Assembly: GCA_964443005.1 (NCBI GenBank)
Contig: CAYUBI010000040.1
Coordinates: forward strand, 1 to 20,145
DNA length: 20,145 nucleotides
From: CAYUBI01 sp964443005
GTDB taxonomy: Bacteria; Margulisbacteria; Riflemargulisbacteria; GWF2-35-9; CAYUBI01
Reading direction: 5' to 3'
The notes below the pieces were generated by a model, which was not told where the DNA came from, made no database searches, and was given only the letters and a program-made list of their open reading frames with translations. Shown in pieces: positions 14,932 to 20,145 of the stretch; within the stretch, counting starts at the first letter, position 1, and the number at the start of each line of letters is the position of its first letter. The position numbers were made by a program, and so were the translations under genes.

Positions 14932-15753
14932 ATGTTAGCGAAGCGAATTATTCCTTGTTTAGATGTCGATCAAGGCCGGGTGGTCAAAGGTACGAATTTT
15001 GTTCAAATTCGTGATGCTGGCGATCCTGTTTTACTTGCCAAAGTGTATGATGAACAACATGCTGACGAATTGATTTTTCTTGATATTACAGCTTCTGCAC
15101 ATCAGCGCGAGATTATGATTGATATGGTTCGTAAAGTTGCAGCTGAGGTCTTTATTCCTTTTACAGTTGGTGGGGGAATTTCGGATACAAATATTATTCA
15201 GCAAATTCTAAAAGCAGGCGCTGATAAAGTATCCATTAATACGGCTGCAGTGATGAATCCACGGTTAATTGCTGAAAGTGCTCATCTTTTTGGTAATCAA
15301 TGCATTGTAACTGCAATTGATTCTCGGCAAATATCAGTAGAGCTGGCCAACATAGCTCGAACTGTGCGTATTCCGCGTGAACTTGCTGATTGCGCTATTG
15401 ATGCTGCATCGCAATATGAAGTATATATTCATGGTGGGCGAACACCTACGGGTATTGATGTGATAAAGTGGGCGCAACGAACTGTAGCGCTGGGTTCAGG
15501 GGAAATTTTGTTAACGAGTATGGATGCAGATGGAACGAAAGCTGGATATGACGTGGGTGTTACTCAAGCAGTGAAATCCGTAGTATCTGTGCCTGTAATT
15601 GCCTCAGGCGGAGCCGGAACAATTGAGCATATTGCTCAGGCGTTGCATGTGTGTGATGCGGCGTTGCTAGCTTCTTTATTACATTTTCGGGAATTAACAA
15701 TTCCAGAAATAAAACAAGCACTGATTCAGCAGGGCTTTGTGATACGGCCATGA
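14932..15753 (+). CDS. hisF: Imidazole glycerol phosphate synthase, cyclase subunit
   Basis: Histidine biosynthesis enzyme that takes ammonia from the HisH glutaminase and turns PRFAR into imidazole glycerol phosphate and AICAR. The TIM barrel shows RIIPCLDVDQGRVVKG with Asp11, FTVGGGIS (77-84), KVSINTAAV and AID with Asp130; both catalytic Asp residues are present. The phosphate-binding ends HGGR (167-170) and ASGGAGT (224-230) are kept. At 273 residues it is about 20 longer than usual; the extra residues lie between Asp130 and HGGR (about 134-161). No other his gene is in the window. The ribosome site is weak, which fits co-transcription with feoB. Its last 28 bases overlap the end of the opposite DUF89 gene. 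Confidence 0.93.
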   Translation: MLAKRIIPCLDVDQGRVVKGTNFVQIRDAGDPVLLAKVYDEQHADELIFLDITASAHQREIMIDMVRKVAAEVFIPFTVGGGISDTNIIQQILKAGADKVSINTAAVMNPRLIAESAHLFGNQCIVTAIDSRQISVELANIARTVRIPRELADCAIDAASQYEVYIHGGRTPTGIDVIKWAQRTVALGSGEILLTSMDADGTKAGYDVGVTQAVKSVVSVPVIASGGAGTIEHIAQALHVCDAALLASLLHFRELTIPEIKQALIQQGFVIRP

Positions 15754-16631
15754 TTAAATCGCGCAGACACATGCGAATGTTCAATTAGAATTAAATCAAA
15801 TTCACGAATTCCTGCACTTTTTGAAATATGCGGGCATTTGGATAATAATAAATAAAAGGTAGGTAGCAATAGGGGTTCTTCGCTTAGCGTTTCGAAGTTT
15901 CCTTGTCCTTTTGCAATAATGAGCGTGCATGTATTAAGGGCTTTATGAAATTGTGGTGAAGCTTCGGAAATTAATGTTCCTGCTGTGATTGATCCACTTT
16001 CAATAACTGGAACTAAATCTGTCATGCCTATAGCTATAGCGTCTTGCATTAAGGCATCATTTAGAACTGGCAAGCTTTTTACTGCAAAGGTTACGCTATG
16101 TCCGCCACAAAGCAATTCTGTGACGAGTAATTTATCAAATACAATTTCGCCGGCGTTATCTCCAATGTATAAAATATGTTGAGGTTGTTCAAGTAATTTT
16201 TTAAAGATAGCAAAATCATTAATCATAAATGGACGATGCATATAGTCGTCAAACATATCTTGTATATTAAAGCGTGATAATGCTCCATAATCGATTAGGT
16301 TTCCTGCAATTGCTATTTTTGTGGAAGCTTCTAGGGAATCAGCAGCAGTTTGTACAAACTTTTCAGCAATAGAATAGCTCTTTAGCGCTTCGGAATTACA
16401 AACTAGTTTTTCGTTTATATATAAATCAATAATTCCTAAATCTTTTTTAAGAATTTGATGCGCAATATGGGTGATTGACGGTGCTGTTTCATTTAAATAA
16501 TTAATGGATGAAAGTGCAGTTAGCACATGATTCATCATGTTAACTTGCTTTGATGAATCAGGTTCACTTTTTTCGATAATGTGACATATTTGTTTAAGTA
16601 TACATGGAATACATTCTAAAAAAGCTTTCAT
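15726..16631 (-). CDS. DUF89 (ARMT1-like) metal-dependent phosphatase
   Basis: A cytosolic protein of 301 residues from the ATG at 16631; a TTG two codons upstream is possible but less likely. The N-terminal helical domain starts with CxxC (Cys7, Cys10 in ECIPCIL), the mark of the prokaryotic DUF89 subfamily. The catalytic half shows GNLIDYG (110-116), GDNAGEIVFDK (157-167) and KGQGNFETL (241-249), the residues that bind metal and phosphate. DUF89 proteins are Mn/Ni/Co-dependent phosphatases thought to remove damaged or harmful phospho-metabolites, often sugar phosphates. The real substrate here is unknown. No Shine-Dalgarno is seen. It lies downstream of tadA on the same strand (93 bases) and overlaps hisF tail to tail. 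Confidence 0.85.
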   Translation of the reverse strand: MKAFLECIPCILKQICHIIEKSEPDSSKQVNMMNHVLTALSSINYLNETAPSITHIAHQILKKDLGIIDLYINEKLVCNSEALKSYSIAEKFVQTAADSLEASTKIAIAGNLIDYGALSRFNIQDMFDDYMHRPFMINDFAIFKKLLEQPQHILYIGDNAGEIVFDKLLVTELLCGGHSVTFAVKSLPVLNDALMQDAIAIGMTDLVPVIESGSITAGTLISEASPQFHKALNTCTLIIAKGQGNFETLSEEPLLLPTFYLLLSKCPHISKSAGIREFDLILIEHSHVSARFNHGRITKPC

Positions 16632-16724
16632 AAGCAAATGATAATATCAAGAAAGGTAGGGAAAGGAAAGTGTTAGTTATGAATCAAAGGAATAAAGCAG
16701 TTGCAGGTTATGCTATCTTTTTCT

Positions 16725-17180
16725 TTATCTTTTGCTTTTGAAAAATGTTTGAAGCATTTGTTTAGAGACTGCTTGCGGCAAATAGTCACTTGTTAGCGTG
16801 TGATTCCAAAGACCTGGCTGTGCAACTGACATTTTGGAAACAACAGCTCCAGCTTTGGGGTCATAAGCTCCATAAACCAAGCGAAGAATACGAGCTTGAA
16901 GAATTGCGCCAATACACATAACGCAGGGTTCGAGTGTTACAAAAAGGGTACATCCATATAAACGCCAATCGCCGATAACTTTTGCTGCGCGACGAATAGC
17001 TACAATTTCAGCATGAGCACATGGGTCATGATCGCGCTCCCTACGATTATATCCTTGACTAAGAATGCAGTGATCTCGAATAATGACAGCGCCAACAGGC
17101 ACTTCATTGAGCGAATAGGCTTTGGCTGCTTGTTCAAGAGCCATATTCATATAAAATTCATCAGAAGAGCCTGTATTCAT
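16725..17180 (-). CDS. tadA: tRNA-specific adenosine deaminase
   Basis: Deaminates A34 to inosine in the tRNA-Arg anticodon, an essential step for reading CGN codons. The 151 residues are usual. Zinc and catalysis: His56 and Glu58 in CAHAEIVAI, then Cys86 and Cys89 in LEPCVMC. Supporting segments are NEVPVGAVI (25-33), DWRLYGCTLFVTLEPC and RLVYGAYDPKAGAV. The usual start is ATG at 17180; no clear ribosome site precedes it (CTCTCTTTATT). It lies 97 bases beyond ssb on the same strand, with a 15-bp inverted repeat between, and upstream of the DUF89 gene. Confidence 0.94.
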   Translation of the reverse strand: MNTGSSDEFYMNMALEQAAKAYSLNEVPVGAVIIRDHCILSQGYNRRERDHDPCAHAEIVAIRRAAKVIGDWRLYGCTLFVTLEPCVMCIGAILQARILRLVYGAYDPKAGAVVSKMSVAQPGLWNHTLTSDYLPQAVSKQMLQTFFKSKR

Positions 17181-17234
17181 AATAAAGAGAGTATGCCATA
17201 TTCAGTTAATTGAGGAAAGACATTGATTGCATAT

Positions 17235-17272
17235 ATTCACAGGCAAGCTTGCAGGGTAGCTTGCCTGTGAAT
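17235..17272 (-). terminator. 15-bp perfect hairpin between ssb and tadA
   Basis: ATTCACAGGCAAGCT (17235-17249) and its exact complement (17258-17272) enclose an 8-base loop. The hairpin starts six bases after the ssb stop. It has no T-run on either side, so it is not a textbook intrinsic terminator; it may end or protect the ssb mRNA, or be a dispersed repeat. Confidence 0.5.
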
Positions 17273-17277
17273 GAAGG

Positions 17278-17604
17278 CTAACTGACTTCTTTTGCGCTAA
17301 GAAATCGAATGTTGTCTGCAATGATTTCGGTAAACCATTTTTTTTCATTATCCGATTCATAGCTGCTAATTTGGAGTTTTCCATCAACAAGAACTTTTTT
17401 CCCTTTTTTGAGGTAATCGTTGCAAACCTCACCTAGTTTTCCCCAGGCATTAACATGAATGAAGTCGCATTCGGTTTTTCCGTTACGCTTCATGTCGCGA
17501 CTCACAGCAACTACAAAACTTGTTTTTGTGTGTTCGCCACATTTTTTTGCTTCTGGGTCGCGGGCTAAATTTCCTACTAATGTTACGTGATTATAATCTT
17601 TCAT
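17278..17604 (-). CDS. ssb: Single-stranded DNA-binding protein, short form
   Basis: An OB-fold protein of 108 residues that binds single-stranded DNA. The start is ATG at 17604, with AAAGGAGG five bases upstream; a longer frame to 17625 has no ribosome site of its own. NHVTLVGNLARDPEAK opens the fold; TSFVVAVSRDMK, DFIHVNAWGKLGEVCNDYLKKGKKVLVDGKL and the WFTEIIADNIRFL strand complete it. The chain stops at SAKEVS straight after the fold. The Gly/Pro linker and acidic DDDIPF-type tail, by which SSB recruits partner proteins, are missing. It may therefore be a second, specialised SSB, with the main one elsewhere. It has its own strong promoter and a palindrome in the leader. Confidence 0.9.
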   Translation of the reverse strand: MKDYNHVTLVGNLARDPEAKKCGEHTKTSFVVAVSRDMKRNGKTECDFIHVNAWGKLGEVCNDYLKKGKKVLVDGKLQISSYESDNEKKWFTEIIADNIRFLSAKEVS

Positions 17605-17629
17605 TTTCGCCTCCTTTAACGTCAAGATT

Positions 17630-17645
17630 AACTATGGCCATAGTT
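17630..17645. promoter_or_regulatory. 16-bp perfect palindrome in the ssb leader
   Basis: AACTATGGCCATAGTT is a perfect 16-bp palindrome, about 7-22 bases downstream of the predicted ssb start site and 12 bases upstream of its ribosome site. The smaller palindrome TTACGTAA (17648-17655) lies at the start site itself. The position suits a repressor operator, or an RNA hairpin near the ribosome site. Confidence 0.5.
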
Positions 17646-17658
17646 GCTTACGTAAAGA

Positions 17659-17687
17659 ATTATATAAAACAAAATAGCGTACGTCAA
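17659..17687 (-). promoter_or_regulatory. Strong sigma-70 promoter of ssb
   Basis: On the - strand TTGACG (17687-17682), exactly 17 bases, then a perfect TATAAT (17664-17659): the closest match to consensus in this window. The start site should fall near 17652, giving a leader of about 48 bases. Confidence 0.8.
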
Positions 17688-17710
17688 TATGGGGATTTTT
17701 GAGGTTTTAA

Positions 17711-17747
17711 GAGAAAAAAAAGCCTTGTTCAGAGAACAAGGCTTTTT
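17711..17747 (-). terminator. Intrinsic terminator of the HU gene
   Basis: A perfect 13-bp stem (17735-17747 with 17717-17729) and a 5-base loop. Read on the - strand, the stem ends in a run of eight T, then CTC. It lies 22 bases after the HU stop and separates HU from the ssb promoter. Confidence 0.92.
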
Positions 17748-17769
17748 GATGCGTTATTTAAATAAAATT

Positions 17770-18042
17770 TTAGTTAACCGCATCTTTCAGTTTTTTTCCA
17801 GCTGAAAAGCTAACGGTATTTTTGGCAGGGATATTGATGGCTTTTCCGGTTTGCGGATTTCTTCCAGCTCGAGCAGCTCTGGTTTTCTTTTTCCAAGTTC
17901 CAAAACCTACTAAGGATACTGCGTCGCCAGTTTTTAATGAGTCTTCAATAGTTTCAATCATCGCTTCTGTAACTTTTGCTATTAAAGATTTGTTAAGATC
18001 CGTTGATTCAGCGATAGCACTGATTAATTCACCTTTATTCAT
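17770..18042 (-). CDS. hup: DNA-binding protein HU
   Basis: A 90-residue nucleoid protein that binds and bends DNA as a dimer. It has the family length and layout: helices 1-45 (NKGELISAIAESTDLNK), the turn VGFGTW (45-50), the signature GRNPQTG (60-66) with the DNA-intercalating Pro63 in the beta-arm, and the end FSAGKKLKDAVN. The start is supported by AAAAGGAGG seven bases upstream. The gene is a single unit with its own promoter and terminator, divergent from secG. IHF is less likely, since no alpha/beta IHF marks stand out. Confidence 0.95.
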   Translation of the reverse strand: MNKGELISAIAESTDLNKSLIAKVTEAMIETIEDSLKTGDAVSLVGFGTWKKKTRAARAGRNPQTGKAINIPAKNTVSFSAGKKLKDAVN

Positions 18043-18113
18043 GTACTCACCTCCTTTTTTAATATTTCCTTATTAAACCCAGCAACTGTAAGGGTTACAC
18101 GCTTATATCGGCT

Positions 18114-18142
18114 ATAATAGCTTGGTTTTTAACAGAAAACAA
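18114..18142 (-). promoter_or_regulatory. Candidate HU promoter
   Basis: On the - strand TTGTTT (18142-18137), 17 bases, then TATTAT (18119-18114). The leader would be about 65 bases and ends in the strong HU ribosome site. The match is fair, not strong. Confidence 0.5.
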
Positions 18143-18181
18143 GCAGAAAATTATCGAGTTTTATTAATTAATTAAATTTTG

Positions 18182-18190
18182 TGCTATAAT
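18182..18190 (+). promoter_or_regulatory. Extended -10 promoter of secG
   Basis: TGCTATAAT gives an extended -10 element (TGn plus perfect TATAAT at 18185-18190). The -35 region (TATTAA) is poor, as usual for extended -10 promoters. Start near 18197; AAAGGGG at 18237-18243 serves as ribosome site. Confidence 0.65.
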
Positions 18191-18249
18191 GCCGTAGAAT
18201 TTTGAAAGTATGATTTGATATTCGGTAAATATTAAGAAAGGGGTTAATC

Positions 18250-18468
18250 ATGAGAGGTCTTGCATTATTTTTACAGTTTTCTTCAGCAGTGGCATTAATT
18301 GTGACAGTATTATTGCATTCTGCAAAAGGCGAAGGTTTAGGTGGGATTGGCGTACAAGCGCGTGTATTTGCAACACAAAAAGGACTTGAGGAAGGCCTGA
18401 ATAAAATCACGACTATTTTAGCTGCAGTTTTTTTGATAACATCTGCATTATTAGGTTTTGTATTATAG
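18250..18468 (+). CDS. secG: SecG, protein translocase subunit
   Basis: A 72-residue inner-membrane subunit of the SecYEG channel. Two hydrophobic helices (about 3-23 and 53-72) flank a polar loop with KGEGLGGIG (26-34), the pattern of SecG: helix, a VLLHSAKGEG turn, a Gly-rich loop, second helix. The ATG follows AAAGGGG by six bases. It diverges from HU. The next gene is convergent and ends 35 bases away; only a weak imperfect hairpin with a T-rich stretch lies between. Confidence 0.9.
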   Translation: MRGLALFLQFSSAVALIVTVLLHSAKGEGLGGIGVQARVFATQKGLEEGLNKITTILAAVFLITSALLGFVL

Positions 18469-18503
18469 AAAAGCTACAAGAAATTCTATTTTTTCTATTT
18501 GTT

Positions 18504-19061
18504 TTAAGGGATAATTCCTAAAGCATCTAGTTTCCATATTGCAATTGCAGTAGTTACAGGCGAAAAAGCAATTGCTTCTACAGCAGTTAGGTTTAATCCA
18601 TTATTGGGTGCTTTGTCTGGCTGCCAATCTTGTCTACGATGAAAGCTTTTAAAGGGAATTTGAAACGCTTTCCAGCCTGAAAAATCGATTAAAATAATAT
18701 TTTCAAAACGTTCGCCATCATCATCTGTTAATTCTACCCGCATTTTTGTGCTTTTTCCATCACCTTTTATTACAAAATAAAGAGCACTTGTGATATCAAA
18801 TTTTTTGGGTTTAGCAAAACCTTTGCCAACGCCGACCCAATCATTGTTGGAAAATGAAAAAAGCAAGGATGCTGCACCTTCAATTTTGTCTTTTGTATCG
18901 CATTCTATTTTTACAGTTGATTTAGGTCCATTGTATACAAAGGTTCCCTTTGTTGTGTCAAAATTTTCTAATAATTGAAGCGTGGGCGGAAGGACAATGT
19001 TTGCAAAACTAATGGTAGTGTAGAAACTTGCCAAACCAACGAAGATGAGTAATTTTTTCAT
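18504..19061 (-). CDS. Secreted CBM11/CIA30-like carbohydrate-binding domain protein
   Basis: A 185-residue exported protein from the ATG at 19061, chosen because AAAGG lies nine bases upstream and a clean signal peptide follows (Lys2-Lys3, hydrophobic core, SFA before the cut near 20). A frame to 19118 would bury this signal. The mature part is one beta-sandwich: LLENFDTTKG at the front, EGAASLLFSFS, WVGVGKGF, the SALYFVIKGDG strand, MRVELTDDDGERFEN, SGWKAFQIPFKSF and IWKLDALGI. This is the pattern of CBM11/CIA30-type galactose-binding-like domains, in which a jelly roll binds glycans. There is no catalytic domain. The ligand is unknown and periplasmic or secreted location is inferred. Confidence 0.7.
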   Translation of the reverse strand: MKKLLIFVGLASFYTTISFANIVLPPTLQLLENFDTTKGTFVYNGPKSTVKIECDTKDKIEGAASLLFSFSNNDWVGVGKGFAKPKKFDITSALYFVIKGDGKSTKMRVELTDDDGERFENIILIDFSGWKAFQIPFKSFHRRQDWQPDKAPNNGLNLTAVEAIAFSPVTTAIAIWKLDALGIIP

Positions 19062-19089
19062 AATAATATACCTTTGTTTTAGTATGGGT

Positions 19090-19125
19090 TGGATTAAATA
19101 ATCCACCTCATTTTGCATGATGCAA
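19090..19125. promoter_or_regulatory. Two palindromes upstream of the CBM gene
   Basis: TGGATTA-AA-TAATCCA (19090-19105) and TTGCAT-G-ATGCAA (19113-19125) lie next to each other, 29-64 bases upstream of the CBM-type gene start. They could be operators around its promoter, which I cannot place firmly. Confidence 0.3.
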
Positions 19126-19176
19126 TTATGGCTGAAATGATTGAGGAATACAAGTGATAGTCTTGTACAACGGGTT

Positions 19177-20145
19177 TTAACCGCTTACAGAAGAGGGGGA
19201 CGGGAGGAGGTCCATTATCCACTGACCAATATTACGCCTTTCTTTATCAAACTCTACGCCTACTAAAATAATCTTTTGGTGAGTTCCTTGATACTTGTGA
19301 GCATAGTCATTTGCCTTAATCTGCTGCATCGCTTGCTCTTTTGTGCCATTTAGCTTAAATTCAAATACATAGATCGTATTTGTTAACGTAACAACTGCAT
19401 CAATACGCCCTCGGTTCGTTGTAACCTCAACTTCAATTTGAAACCCCATTAATATAAAAATTAAATAAAAAATTGACTGATAATATTTTTCAGCTTTCAA
19501 CTGGATTGTATATGGAATCGTTGCAAAAAAGATCTTCATAATCTCAAAAAATTCATCTAAATCACACATTTTTAAACATAGCATTAATTTACTTAAGTGC
19601 CCATTGACTGCTGTTTTTGACAACGTCGAATAAGCACTTAACAGCCATTTTTCAAAGGACTCAGCTACTTCTGTATTCGGATATGCCAACACATATTCCC
19701 GAGTTAGCGGATCGTAATCCTTAATTGTAATATAACCAGTTTGAAACAACAAAGGCTCTGGCTCTAAATTATCAACTTCATAACTTGAAAACGAATCTTC
19801 TTTAGTTACCATATGATTTAAGTCAACTATACCCATTTCTTTGTTTTTTATTAAATCAATTAAAAACGTCGGTGTGCCAGATTCAAACCAATAGTTTTTA
19901 TATTCCATGTTGTCAAATAATAGTAATGTTGAAAACGGATTATAAACATAGCTCGATTTAATTGAAAACCGATATCCGTTATACCATTTCTTGATATCAA
20001 CCAAAACATCGCTTTCTTTTTTCCCGAATTTATCCTCTAGTTGCTTGATTCGATCTGGAAAATATGTAATCAGTTCCTCTGCAGTATACCCTAGCAACTC
20101 ACAGTAATTTTCATTCATTGTAATATCATTTAAATTATTAAGTCC
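19177..20145 (-). CDS. AAA-ATPase-like / PD-(D/E)XK nuclease-superfamily protein, 5' partial
   Basis: The frame is open to the window end, so the N-terminus (with the Walker motifs of the AAA-like domain) is missing; the ATG at 20118 is internal. Visible from the edge are GLNNLNDIT, then GYTAEEL, KWYNGYRF (44-51, counted from that ATG) and FESGTPTFLIDLI (78-90), signatures of the AAA-ATPase-like family (PF09820). The C-terminal domain carries Asp240 (RGRIDAVV) and Glu253-x-Lys255 (EFK), the PD-(D/E)XK core (DUF1703/PF08011 type). Such genes occur in many copies in some anaerobes and uncultured bacteria, and their role (defence, mobile, or other) is unsettled. A small hairpin (19149-19167) follows the stop. 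Confidence 0.82.
   Translation of the reverse strand, partial: GLNNLNDITMNENYCELLGYTAEELITYFPDRIKQLEDKFGKKESDVLVDIKKWYNGYRFSIKSSYVYNPFSTLLLFDNMEYKNYWFESGTPTFLIDLIKNKEMGIVDLNHMVTKEDSFSSYEVDNLEPEPLLFQTGYITIKDYDPLTREYVLAYPNTEVAESFEKWLLSAYSTLSKTAVNGHLSKLMLCLKMCDLDEFFEIMKIFFATIPYTIQLKAEKYYQSIFYLIFILMGFQIEVEVTTNRGRIDAVVTLTNTIYVFEFKLNGTKEQAMQQIKANDYAHKYQGTHQKIILVGVEFDKERRNIGQWIMDLLPSPSSVSG

Noticed and set aside
1..20145. tRNA, rRNA, CRISPR array or insertion sequence
   Set aside because: No cloverleaf or rRNA-like segments, no regular repeat-spacer pattern, and no transposase frames were seen by eye.

Overview
This is a compact, AT-rich chromosomal window from a bacterium with two membranes. It encodes SecG, LspA, HU and bacterial Feo proteins, and a signal-peptide protein that looks like an outer-membrane beta-barrel. 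Many genes have good Shine-Dalgarno sites and sigma-70-type promoters. Stop-start overlaps of a few bases are common. I cannot name the species. The mix of low G+C housekeeping genes, a GIGTT/TP-repeat fibre protein and an AAA-ATPase-like/PD-(D/E)XK protein resembles uncultured diderm lineages such as Margulisbacteria or Elusimicrobia, but that is only an impression.

Left part (1-5752, + strand). The window opens inside a fibre-like gene with three GNxGIGTxTP repeats. Next come gap, a strong hairpin terminator, and an operon of pgk, lspA (signal peptidase II), an RluD-type pseudouridine synthase and a PorV-like outer-membrane protein. The last three are joined by 4-base overlaps.

Middle (5760-9280, - strand). 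An AI-2E-family permease is preceded by a promoter that predicts a leaderless mRNA. Upstream of it lies an 817-residue sulfur-transfer fusion: CoA-disulfide reductase-like flavoprotein, rhodanese, TusA and DsrE-like domains in one chain.

Metal operon (9399-14910, + strand). Behind one clear promoter lie a stand-alone CheY-like receiver, an NRAMP-family transporter, a 69-residue one-helix membrane protein, a soluble PRC-barrel/MgtE_N/CBS protein, FeoA and FeoB. The NRAMP protein has Gly and Ala where ordinary family members have the metal-binding Asn and Met, as reported for NRAMP-related magnesium transporters. The soluble MgtE_N/CBS protein is the sensory part of a Mg2+ channel without its pore. 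Together they suggest a Mg2+/Fe2+ uptake and sensing unit with a phospho-receiver as its first gene. This is the most interesting part of the window. hisF follows 21 bases after feoB and carries an insertion of about 20 residues.

Right part (15726-20145). On the - strand are a DUF89 metal-dependent phosphatase (its end overlaps the end of hisF by 28 bases), tadA, a short ssb with no acidic tail (strong promoter and a 16-bp palindrome in its leader) and an HU gene with its own promoter and terminator. secG diverges from HU on the + strand. Two more - strand genes follow: a secreted CBM11/CIA30-like protein, and an AAA-ATPase-like/PD-(D/E)XK protein cut by the window end. I see no tRNA, rRNA, CRISPR array or insertion sequence.
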